A stretch of 52,275 bases of DNA from Nitriliruptoraceae bacterium (GTDB lineage Bacteria > Actinomycetota > Nitriliruptoria > Nitriliruptorales > Nitriliruptoraceae): NCBI GenBank assembly GCA_003558435.1, contig PWLR01000043.1:1-52275 (forward strand), written 5' to 3'. Below, piece after piece: positions 39,805 through 47,223 of this stretch. Each line of letters opens with the position of its first letter. Position 1 is the first letter of the stretch. The notes beneath the pieces were generated by a model that did no database searches, was not told the DNA's origin, and saw only the letters and a list, made by a program, of their open reading frames with translations. Made by a program: the position numbers and the translations under genes.

Positions 39805-40932
39805 TCAGCTCCGATCCACGATCCGGACCCGCCCGGTGTCCCCGACCACCCCGGTGTCCCCGACCACCCCGGTGTCCCCGACCACCCCGGTATCCCCGAC
39901 CACCCCGGTATCCCCGACCACCACCTCGCCCAACACCCACGCGTCGGTGCCGCGTTCGCGTAGCAGCGCCACGGCGTGCTCGGCCACTTCGGCGGCGACC
40001 ACGGCGACCATCCCGACCCCGCAGTTGAACGTGCGCCACATCTCGGCGTCGGCCACCGGGCCGTGCTCCGCCAACCAGGCGAAGATCGGTGGTCGCGTGT
40101 AGCTCGCGGCGTCCACGACCACATCGAGGTCGTCGGGGAGCACGCGCGGCAGGTTGCCCGGCAGGCCACCGCCGGTGACGTGACAGAACGCGTGGACCTC
40201 CACCCCTGCCAACAGTGCGAGGCAGTCCGGGGTGTGGATACGGGTCGGCTCCAGCAGCTCCGCACCGAGTGGCCGCGGCAACCCGTGGTGCTCGGTGAGA
40301 TCCATGCCCTCGATGATGCGCCGGATCAAGCTGTAACCGTTGCTGTGCGGCCCGGACGACGGCATGGCGACCAGCACGTCCCCGGCCCGGACGCGGTGGG
40401 GTCCCAGGATGTCGCCGCGCTCCACGATTCCGACCCCGAACCCGGCGAGGTCGAACTCGTCGTCGGCCAGCAGCCCCGGGTGTTCTGCGGTCTCGCCCCC
40501 GACCAGCGCGCAGTTGGCCTCCGCGCACCCCTCCGCGATCCCGCGCACCAGCGCGGCCACCCGTTCGGGGTCGAGCGCTCCGACGGAGACGTAGTCGTTG
40601 AAGAACAGCGGTTCCGCACCCGAAACGACCAGATCGTCCACGACCATGGCGACCAGGTCCCGGCCGACCGTGTGCAGCACCCCCATCCGCCGGGCGAGGT
40701 CGACCTTGGTACCCACGCCATCGGTCGAGCTGACGAGCACCGGCTGCTCGTAGCGGTGCACATCCAGCGCGAACATCCCGCCGAACCCGCCGATCCCGCC
40801 GAGCACCTCGGGACGCCGTGCGCCTTCGAGCACCGATGAGAGCAACTCCACACTGCGGTCCGCGGCACCGAGGTCCACACCGGCGTCGGCGTAGGACAGC
40901 GAGCGAGGTTCTTCGGGGCGGTCCTCGGCCAT
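39805..40932 (-). CDS. purM: Phosphoribosylformylglycinamidine cyclo-ligase (AIR synthetase)
   Basis: The 375-residue enzyme closes the imidazole ring in purine synthesis using ATP. PurM features are LSYADAGVDLGAADRSVELL, GGIGGFGGMFAL, VSSTDGVGTKVDLARRMG, ALVGGETAEHPGLL, PSSGPHSNGYSLIRRI, FCHVTGGGLPGNLPRVLPDD and TFNCGVGMVAVV. PurM proteins usually end at about 345 residues; here a run of five GDTG repeats forms most of an extra C-terminal tail (residues about 338-367). No purF or other pur gene adjoins. The ATG at 40932 has no strong ribosome site. The next gene on the strand starts about 490 bases upstream and ends 63 bases before purM. Confidence 0.94.
   Translation of the reverse strand: MAEDRPEEPRSLSYADAGVDLGAADRSVELLSSVLEGARRPEVLGGIGGFGGMFALDVHRYEQPVLVSSTDGVGTKVDLARRMGVLHTVGRDLVAMVVDDLVVSGAEPLFFNDYVSVGALDPERVAALVRGIAEGCAEANCALVGGETAEHPGLLADDEFDLAGFGVGIVERGDILGPHRVRAGDVLVAMPSSGPHSNGYSLIRRIIEGMDLTEHHGLPRPLGAELLEPTRIHTPDCLALLAGVEVHAFCHVTGGGLPGNLPRVLPDDLDVVVDAASYTRPPIFAWLAEHGPVADAEMWRTFNCGVGMVAVVAAEVAEHAVALLRERGTDAWVLGEVVVGDTGVVGDTGVVGDTGVVGDTGVVGDTGRVRIVDRS
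39832..39921 (-). repeat. Five tandem 18-bp repeats coding GDTGVV in the PurM tail
   Basis: CCCGGT(G/A)TCCCCGACCAC is repeated five times head to tail (39832, 39850, 39868, 39886, 39904). The first three are identical and the last two differ by one silent base. The repeats stay in frame, giving GDTGVV units in the last part of PurM. The near-identity points to recent slippage. Confidence 0.95.
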
Positions 40933-40995
40933 GGCGTGGTGTCCGTTCCGTCGGTCCGGATCGTGCGGGGCATCGGGGAGCCGCAGTCGGAGAAC

Positions 40996-41421
40996 TCAGG
41001 CGGGGTCGCGCGGGATCCGCCAGCGGCGGCGCCACGCACGTTCGGCGTCGGCGAAGGTGTCGAGCGGCTCGATCACGTCCTGGACGGCGCCGAGCAACTC
41101 CTCCAACTCGCCGGTGCTCGCCGCGACCTCGTCGACCTCCTCGCAGCCCTTCTCGGCCTCGTCCAGGGCCTCCTGGCACTCGCGCCAGTCCGGGTCGAGC
41201 TCATCCAGGTGCCACTGGGGCATCCACGTGCGCGCATCGACGATCGCACGTCGCACGGCGTCGGTGCCGACACCGATGGGCGAGGGCTCGACCCGGCCGG
41301 TGGGCAGCGTGCCGAGCAGGACCCGGCGTCCGCCCTCGATCACCTCGGCGCAATCGAGGAACGCCCGCCAGCGGACGTGGAGGTCGGCGGGCAGGTCGGG
41401 TTTCCGCGAGAAGATGGCCAT
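40996..41421 (-). CDS. Small hypothetical protein
   Basis: The 141-residue product begins MAIFSRKPDLPADLHVRWRA, with FLDCAEVIEGGRRVLL next, then a Pro-containing middle (GTLPTGRVEPSPIGVGTDAV, DARTWMPQWHLDELDPDWRE) and an acidic helix with two long Glu/Asp-rich stretches (CQEALDEAEKGCEEVDEVAA), ending in Arg/Trp-rich AERAWRRRWRIPRD. No family is recognised. The ATG at 41421 follows GATACT by 6 bases with no ribosome site. It is upstream of purM on the same strand with a 63-base gap and is divergent from metH, 132 bases away. Confidence 0.65.
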   Translation of the reverse strand: MAIFSRKPDLPADLHVRWRAFLDCAEVIEGGRRVLLGTLPTGRVEPSPIGVGTDAVRRAIVDARTWMPQWHLDELDPDWRECQEALDEAEKGCEEVDEVAASTGELEELLGAVQDVIEPLDTFADAERAWRRRWRIPRDPA

Positions 41422-41538
41422 GTGCGCAGTATCCCGGATGGGCCGTGCCGGTCGCCAACCGAGCCCACGCCCGGCCACCGTTTCCGCCCCGGTGCCGCAA
41501 CGACGGAGCGGCCACCGAACGTCGTGCGGGAAAGGGCG

Positions 41539-41544
41539 TACGCT
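41539..41544 (+). promoter_or_regulatory. TACGCT -10 box before metH
   Basis: TACGCT lies 9 bases before the GTG at 41554. There is no ribosome site between, so a leaderless transcript is likely. No cobalamin riboswitch-like structure is visible in the 130 bases upstream. Confidence 0.4.
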
Positions 41545-41553
41545 GGGTCCATC

Positions 41554-44500
41554 GTGAGCTCACCGCTGCTGCCCCCACTCGCAGCGCATCCGTTCCTGGA
41601 TGCGCTGCGCGAGCGTGTCCTGGTGTTCGACGGCGGTATGGGCACCTCGCTCCAGGCGGCGGGCCTCACCGCGGACGATTTCGGCAGCGAGGACCTCGAC
41701 GGCTGCAACGAGGTCCTGGTGCGTACCCGCCCGGACGTCATCGAGCGCATCCACCGCGACTTCCTCGACGTCGGGGTCCACGCCGTACAGACCGACACCT
41801 TCGGTGGCGCCCCGTGGGTGCTCGACGAGTACGGCCTGGGCGACGACACGGAGGAGCTCAACCGTCTGGCCGCCGAGGTGGCACGTCGTGCGGCCGACGA
41901 CTACGCCGGTCCGGGCGACCCACGCTTCGTGGTCGGCTCGATCGGGCCGGGAACCCGCGCACCGACGCTCTCGCTCGGCAAGGATCCCGCGACCACGCCC
42001 GATTTCATCGACGTACCGATGATGGAGGACGGCTACCGCCGACAGGTCCGCGGCCTGCTCGACGGGGGCTGTGACGCGATCCTGATCGAGACCTGTTTCG
42101 ACCTGCTGCAGATCAAGGCCGCCGTGGCCGCCACCAACGACGTGTTCAGCGAGCGTGGCCAGCGGATCCCCCTGATCGTGCAGTTCACGGTCGAGAAGGA
42201 CATCAACACCATGCTGCTCGGCACCGAGCCGCTCGCCGCGATCGCGGCGCTCGACCCGCTGTCGATCGACGTGCTCGGGATGAACTGCGCGACCGGGCCG
42301 GAGGACATGCGCGAGCACGTGCGCACCCTGTCGCGTGCGTCGCGCCTACCGATCAGCGTGATCCCCAACGCCGGCATCCCCTACCTCGCCGACGGGGACC
42401 GCACGGTCTACCCGCTGGAGCCGCAGGGCCTGGCCGACGCGCAGCGCGAGTTCGTGACCGACTTCGGGGTCAGCATCGTCGGCGGTTGCTGCGGGACCAC
42501 CCCCGCGCACCTGGCCGCCGTGGTCCAGGCGGTCGAGGGGCTCGCCCCCCGGCCGCGGGCGCTCGACCGGCCGAGGATGGTGCGCCCGGGTGCCGGCGGC
42601 CGGTTCACCGACCCCAACGAGATCCCGCCGGACGAGACCCGCGAGGTCGTCCGCGTCGAGTACCGACCGTCGCTGGCCTCGCTGTACTCCGCGGTGACCT
42701 TCGAACAGGAGAACACGTTCCTGGCGATCGGCGAACGTGCCAACGCCAACGGCTCGCGCGCCTTCAAGCGGCTGCTGCTCGAGGAGGACTGGGAGGGCGC
42801 GGTCCAACTCGCACGGGCCCAGACCCGCGAGGGCGCCCACGTCCTCGACGTCTGCGTCGACTACGTCGGTCGTGACGGTGTCCCAGACGCGATCGCGATC
42901 GTCAACCGCTACGCCACCCAGTCCACGTTGCCCCTGGTGATCGACTCGACCCAGTCCGACGTCATCGAGGCGGCGCTGCTGCGCATCGGCGGTCGCGCGG
43001 TCATCAACTCGGTGAACCTCGAGGACGGGCGGGTCAAGGCCGACCTGCTGCTGCCGCTGGCCAAGCGCTACGGCGCCGCGGTGGTGGTCCTCGCCATCGA
43101 CGAGGAGGGTCAGGCACGCACCGCCGACTGGAAGGTCGAGGTCTGCGAGCGGGTCGCGGCCATCGCGATCGACGAGTTCGGGCTGGAAGCACAGGACCTG
43201 ATCTTCGACTGCTTGACCTTCCCACTCGGTTCCGGCCAGGAAGACCTGCGCAGGGACGCCCGCGAGACCCTGGAGGCGATCGAACGGGTCAAGACGGCCG
43301 TCCCGGGCTGTTCGACGACCCTCGGGCTGTCCAACGTCTCGTTCGGCCTGTCACCCGCGGCCCGGCAGGTGCTGAACTCGGTGTTCCTGAAGGAAGCGAT
43401 GGATCGTGGCCTGGACTCGGCCATCGTGCACCCCGGCAAGATCCTGCCGCTGCACCGCATCCCGGATGAACAGATCCAGGTCGCCTCCGACCTGATCCAC
43501 GACCGCCGGGGATCGGCGGGCATGGGCGGCACGGCCCCCGACGACTACGACCCGCTCCACCGGCTGATGGAACAGTTCGACGGCGCCTCCGAGGCCAAGG
43601 CCACCGCGGAGGAGATGGCCGCGCTGCCCGTCGAGGAACGGCTCGAGCGCCGCATCATCGACGGCGACCGTGACGGCATGGAAGCCGACCTCGATGAGGC
43701 GCTGGTCTGGCACCCGCCGCTGGCGATCATCAACGGGTTCCTGCTCAAGGGCATGGCGACGGTCGGTGAGCTGTTCGGTTCCGGCCAGATGCAGTTGCCG
43801 TTCGTGCTCCAGTCCGCCGAGGCCATGAAGGCCGCGGTCGCCTACCTCGAGCCCCACATCCAGGCGTCCGGCGAGTCCTCCCAGTCGGCGAAGGGAAAGG
43901 TGTTGCTCGCCACGGTCAAGGGCGATGTGCACGACATCGGCAAGAACCTGGTCGACATCATCTTCAAGAACAACGGCTACGACATCGTCAACCTCGGCAT
44001 CAAGCAGGGGATCGACACGATCCTGGCGGCTGCCGAGGAACACGACATCGACGTGATCGGGATGTCCGGGCTGCTGGTGAAGTCGACCGTGATCATGCGT
44101 GAGAACCTCCAGGAGATGAACGCCCGGTCGCTCGCCGGTTATCCCGTCCTGCTGGGTGGCGCGGCCCTGACCCGCGGCTACGTCGAGGACGACCTGCGGG
44201 CGCTGTACGAGGGCGAGGTCTTCTACTGCAAGGACGCGTTCGAGGGTCTCCGGGTGCTGGACACGGTGATGGAGGCCAAGCGGGCGGGTGAACCCACCCC
44301 CGTGGAGCTGGCGGGACGCAAGGAGCGGCGCAAGCCCAAGGTCACCCGGGCCGTGGAGGAACCCCCGGTCCGCGACGAGGCCGGCCGTGCCCGCTCCGCG
44401 GTCACCACCGACGGCGATGTCCCCGAGCCGCCGTTCTGGGGCCAGCGGGTGGTGCGCGGCATCCCGGTCGGCGAGGTCGCGCCGCTGATCAACGAGGTCG

Positions 44501-45219
44501 CGCTGTTCCGCAACCAGTGGGGATTCACCCCGGGCGAAGCGTCACCCGACGAGTACCGCGAGATGCTGGAGGCCCGAGCGCGCCCGGTACTGCGCGAATG
44601 GCTCGCCCGCGCCCGCGCCGAGAAGGTCGTCACCCCCGAGGTCGTCTACGGCTACTACCCCGCCAACAGCGATGGTGACGACCTGATCGTCTGGCACCCG
44701 GACGCTCCGCTCGAGAAGGAGCTGACCCGTTTCAGCTTCCCCCGTCAGGACCGCGGCCGCTTCCTGTGCATCTCCGACTTCTTCCGCCCGGTCTCGGTCG
44801 GCGCGCCGGATGTGCTCCCGGTGCAGGTCGTGACCATGGGCCGCAGGATCAGCGACGTCGCGCAGGGACTGTTCGCGCAGGACCGCTACCAGGACTACCT
44901 GTTCGCGCACGGGTTCGGCGTCGAGATGGCCGAGGCACTGGCGGAGCTGTGGCATCGACGCATCCGCGAGGAACTGCGGATGGCCGACGACGATGGCCCC
45001 ACGGTGCAGGACTGGTTCCGCCAGGGTTACCGCGGCTCGCGCTACTCGTTCGGGTACGCGGCCTGCCCGGACCTGGAGGATCAGGAGAAGCTGTTCCAGC
45101 TGATCGATCCGGGGCTGATCGACGTGGAGCTCACCGACGAGTTCATGCTCCACCCCGAGCAGTCGACCTCGGCCATCGTCGTGCACCACCCGGAGGCGAA
45201 GTACTTCAACGCCCGATGA
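41554..45219 (+). CDS. metH: Cobalamin-dependent methionine synthase
   Basis: The 1221-residue enzyme methylates homocysteine from methyltetrahydrofolate through cobalamin. All four modules are present in order: homocysteine domain (RVLVFDGGMGTSLQAAGLTA early; zinc cysteines in GMNCATGPEDM and VGGCCGTTPAHL), folate-binding domain (FLAIGERANANGSRAFKRLL), cobalamin domain with the cap and KGDVHDIGKNLVDIIFKNNG (His ligand near residue 793), and the AdoMet-binding reactivation domain (RGSRYSFGYAACPDLEDQEK). Length matches E. coli MetH (1227). The GTG at 41554 is probably leaderless. The metF gene that supplies its folate substrate lies 5 kb downstream. A strong hairpin follows the stop. Confidence 0.97.
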   Translation: MSSPLLPPLAAHPFLDALRERVLVFDGGMGTSLQAAGLTADDFGSEDLDGCNEVLVRTRPDVIERIHRDFLDVGVHAVQTDTFGGAPWVLDEYGLGDDTEELNRLAAEVARRAADDYAGPGDPRFVVGSIGPGTRAPTLSLGKDPATTPDFIDVPMMEDGYRRQVRGLLDGGCDAILIETCFDLLQIKAAVAATNDVFSERGQRIPLIVQFTVEKDINTMLLGTEPLAAIAALDPLSIDVLGMNCATGPEDMREHVRTLSRASRLPISVIPNAGIPYLADGDRTVYPLEPQGLADAQREFVTDFGVSIVGGCCGTTPAHLAAVVQAVEGLAPRPRALDRPRMVRPGAGGRFTDPNEIPPDETREVVRVEYRPSLASLYSAVTFEQENTFLAIGERANANGSRAFKRLLLEEDWEGAVQLARAQTREGAHVLDVCVDYVGRDGVPDAIAIVNRYATQSTLPLVIDSTQSDVIEAALLRIGGRAVINSVNLEDGRVKADLLLPLAKRYGAAVVVLAIDEEGQARTADWKVEVCERVAAIAIDEFGLEAQDLIFDCLTFPLGSGQEDLRRDARETLEAIERVKTAVPGCSTTLGLSNVSFGLSPAARQVLNSVFLKEAMDRGLDSAIVHPGKILPLHRIPDEQIQVASDLIHDRRGSAGMGGTAPDDYDPLHRLMEQFDGASEAKATAEEMAALPVEERLERRIIDGDRDGMEADLDEALVWHPPLAIINGFLLKGMATVGELFGSGQMQLPFVLQSAEAMKAAVAYLEPHIQASGESSQSAKGKVLLATVKGDVHDIGKNLVDIIFKNNGYDIVNLGIKQGIDTILAAAEEHDIDVIGMSGLLVKSTVIMRENLQEMNARSLAGYPVLLGGAALTRGYVEDDLRALYEGEVFYCKDAFEGLRVLDTVMEAKRAGEPTPVELAGRKERRKPKVTRAVEEPPVRDEAGRARSAVTTDGDVPEPPFWGQRVVRGIPVGEVAPLINEVALFRNQWGFTPGEASPDEYREMLEARARPVLREWLARARAEKVVTPEVVYGYYPANSDGDDLIVWHPDAPLEKELTRFSFPRQDRGRFLCISDFFRPVSVGAPDVLPVQVVTMGRRISDVAQGLFAQDRYQDYLFAHGFGVEMAEALAELWHRRIREELRMADDDGPTVQDWFRQGYRGSRYSFGYAACPDLEDQEKLFQLIDPGLIDVELTDEFMLHPEQSTSAIVVHHPEAKYFNAR

Positions 45220-45228
45220 CACCGCGCG

Positions 45229-45258
45229 CGAGGTGCACCGCCGCAGCGGTGCACCTCG
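45229..45258. terminator. 13-bp perfect hairpin between metH and csbD-like gene
   Basis: CGAGGTGCACCGC (45229-45241) pairs exactly with GCGGTGCACCTCG (45246-45258) around the loop CGCA. It sits between convergent stop codons, so it can end transcription from both sides. There is no T run. Confidence 0.75.
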
Positions 45259-45292
45259 GCGGTACCGGCGGCGCGGGGCCGCCGGGATGGTC

Positions 45293-45505
45293 TCAGCTCT
45301 CCTTGCGAGCCTGGCCCTCGTAACCGGCCTGCTGCTCGCGCTTCTTCTGCGCTTCCGCTTCCGCGCGCTGAGCCTCGTCTTCCTTCTGGCCCTTCATCTG
45401 CTCGGCCTGGCCCTCGCGCTGCTTGCTCTCGTCACCCGTGACCTTGCCGGTTGCTTCCTTCGCCATGCCCTTGGCCTTGTCGGCCATACCTTGATCGTCG
45501 CTCAC
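45293..45505 (-). CDS. CsbD family stress protein
   Basis: The 70-residue, highly charged helical protein starts VSDDQGMADKAKGMAKEATG, followed by KVTGDESKQREGQA, the typical CsbD layout (KAKG...KEA.GK.TGD). It lengthens into a Gln/Glu/Lys/Ala-rich tail (EDEAQRAEAEAQKKREQQAG). CsbD proteins accumulate under general stress; their biochemical role is not known. AGGAG lies 6 bases before the GTG at 45505; an internal ATG six codons later would cut the motif. It is a single gene, convergent with metH. Confidence 0.85.
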   Translation of the reverse strand: MSDDQGMADKAKGMAKEATGKVTGDESKQREGQAEQMKGQKEDEAQRAEAEAQKKREQQAGYEGQARKES

Positions 45506-45675
45506 TGGGTGCTCCTGGATCGTCGGGGACGCGTCGGATCGTGCGATGCGTCGACCATGAACGTGCCAGGCCCGGGGCAGCCGGGCCACGCCCCGCTGCC
45601 CCCCGACGGACGGGTGACCCTACGACCGGTCCACGACGCCGGACGGGGCCGGATGGCCGTAGTGGGTGCGAGGGC

Positions 45676-45681
45676 TAGCGT
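45676..45681 (+). promoter_or_regulatory. TAGCGT -10 box before the flavin reductase gene
   Basis: TAGCGT sits in GGCTAGCGTCG, which recurs before bioY on the other strand. It lies 31 bases before the ATG at 45713, leaving room for a short leader with a GGGAG ribosome site. Confidence 0.35.
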
Positions 45682-45712
45682 CGAGCACCTCACCAGCCCA
45701 CCGGGAGCCGTC

Positions 45713-46384
45713 ATGCCCTCATCCCACGACCACCCACCCGAGGTCCTGGACGTTCCGCTGGAGCTCGATCCGGCCGATTGGGACCCCCAACAGGTCTACT
45801 TCCTCCTGACCGGGCTGGTCATCCCCCGCCCGATCGCCTGGGTCTCGACGGTCGACCGGGAGGGGACGCCCAACGTGGCACCGCATTCGTACTTCAACCT
45901 CGTTGCGCACGACCCGCCGCACGTGATGTTCTCGTCGAGCGGTGTGAAGGACACGTTGCGCAACCTACGTACCACCGGGGAGTTCGTGATCAACCTCGTG
46001 AGCATCGACCTCGTCGAGGAGATGAACGCCACCGCCGCCGATCTGCCACCCGACATCGACGAGTTCGCGTGGGTCGGTCTCGACACCGCCCCCTCCGTGA
46101 CCGTGACCCCGCCCCGCGTCGCCGGCGCGAAGGCGCATCTCGAGTGCCGCGTCGCGCACGAACTCGAGGTCGGCAACGGTCATCTCGTCGTCGGCGAGGT
46201 GACCCATCTCCACGTCGACCCGGGCGCGTGGGCCGGCGGGCGGGTCGATCCGGCCCTGCTCGACCCGGTGTGCCGACTGGCCGGAACCTCCTACGCGTCC
46301 CTGGGCGAGGTGTTCGAGCTGCCACGCCCGAGCTGGGCGGAGGTTGCGCACGCACCCCCGGCGGGCCGGGTACCGCGTCGCTGA
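45713..46384 (+). CDS. Flavin reductase-like domain protein
   Basis: The 223-residue protein has a split-barrel FMN-binding fold of the flavin-reductase-like type (PF01613): YFLLTGLVIPRPIAWVSTVD, followed by REGTPNVAPHSYFNLVAHDP, PHVMFSSSGVKDTLRNL and TTGEFVINLVS. A later stretch, HLECRVAHELEVGNGHLVVG, and LAGTSYASLGEVFELPRP at the end match flavoprotein oxygenase or reductase proteins of the DIM6/NTAB group. GGGAG is 5 bases before the ATG. No monooxygenase partner lies next to it, so whether it supplies reduced flavin or acts on its own substrate is unknown. Confidence 0.87.
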   Translation: MPSSHDHPPEVLDVPLELDPADWDPQQVYFLLTGLVIPRPIAWVSTVDREGTPNVAPHSYFNLVAHDPPHVMFSSSGVKDTLRNLRTTGEFVINLVSIDLVEEMNATAADLPPDIDEFAWVGLDTAPSVTVTPPRVAGAKAHLECRVAHELEVGNGHLVVGEVTHLHVDPGAWAGGRVDPALLDPVCRLAGTSYASLGEVFELPRPSWAEVAHAPPAGRVPRR

Positions 46385-46394
46385 GGAGCCGCGG

Positions 46395-47015
46395 TCAGCC
46401 CTCGCCGTCGGCACCGTCCTCCCACTCGACCCATCGCGCGCCCTCCTCGAGGTCTTCCGCATCAGGACCGTCGCACACGACGCGTTCGAGCAACGCCGTG
46501 TCGTCGCTGAACTCCAGCACGCCGATCCGCTCGTCGACGACGTCGTCGACGTGGACGACCGCGACGCGCCACCAGGCCGTGCCGTCGTGTTCCCAGAGCA
46601 CGCCCACGTGCTCGGTGCCGACGTAGCCGCGGGTGAGGCACCCGGAGGGCCGTCGGCTCCACAGGTCCTGCATGGCGGCGGGCAGGTTCGCGATGTCGTA
46701 GCCGAGCAGGCCCGGGGCCTCCGCATCGGGAGAGACCACCTCGAGCAGCCCCTCCAGATCGCGAGCGTTGAAACGTTCGGCGATCGCGTCCAGCGCATCG
46801 GCCTCGCCGTCGTCGCGTAGTCCGGCATCGAGATCGTCGGTCAGCAGATCCGCATCGGGATCATCGAGGTGGATGCCGTAGTCGTCGGTGCCGATGGTGT
46901 GCGCTGGGCCGTTCGTGCTCTCCGCATCCGCGACCGGGTCCGGATCGAGTTCCACCTCGTCGATGCGGTCGAGGCCCGATTCGGCCGCCGCCTGGTATCG
47001 ATCGACCTCACTCAC
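46395..47015 (-). CDS. NTF2/SnoaL-like fold protein with acidic N-terminus
   Basis: The 206-residue protein has a very acidic first third (VELDPDPVADAESTN, DDPDADLLTDDLDAGLRDDG), then an NTF2-like domain: ALDAIAERFNARDLEGLLEV as the first helix, GYDIANLPAAMQDLWSRRPS, and strands GVLWEHDGTAWWRVAVVHVD. NTF2-like folds bind small ligands or act as weak enzymes; no catalytic residues are apparent. AGGAGG lies 5 bases before the GTG at 47015. It converges with the flavin reductase gene (10 bases apart) and diverges from the acetyltransferase gene. Confidence 0.7.
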   Translation of the reverse strand: MSEVDRYQAAAESGLDRIDEVELDPDPVADAESTNGPAHTIGTDDYGIHLDDPDADLLTDDLDAGLRDDGEADALDAIAERFNARDLEGLLEVVSPDAEAPGLLGYDIANLPAAMQDLWSRRPSGCLTRGYVGTEHVGVLWEHDGTAWWRVAVVHVDDVVDERIGVLEFSDDTALLERVVCDGPDAEDLEEGARWVEWEDGADGEG

Positions 47016-47223
47016 CAGTACCTCCTGTGTCGGTAGGTGCGGCCCTCCCCGTGCTCCGCCATCCCAAGGCTGCATGGTCGTGGCCCGGATGACAAGGGTC
47101 CGACGTCGTGAACCCCGATGGCCGTGCGGCTGGCGGTGAGGCTCTTGACCGGCGAGGATGGGTACGCAAGACGCTGCCCTGATGCGTAGCCGCCACCGAT
47201 CACCCGAGCCGAGGACGCCACCG

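Noticed and set aside
39832-39921. Possible CRISPR-like array from regular short repeats
   Set aside because: Units are 18 bp head to tail with no spacers and stay in the PurM reading frame, so this is a coding tandem repeat.
41422-41553. Cobalamin riboswitch before metH
   Set aside because: The 132-base gap is too short for a full B12 aptamer with expression platform and shows no B12-box-like sequence.
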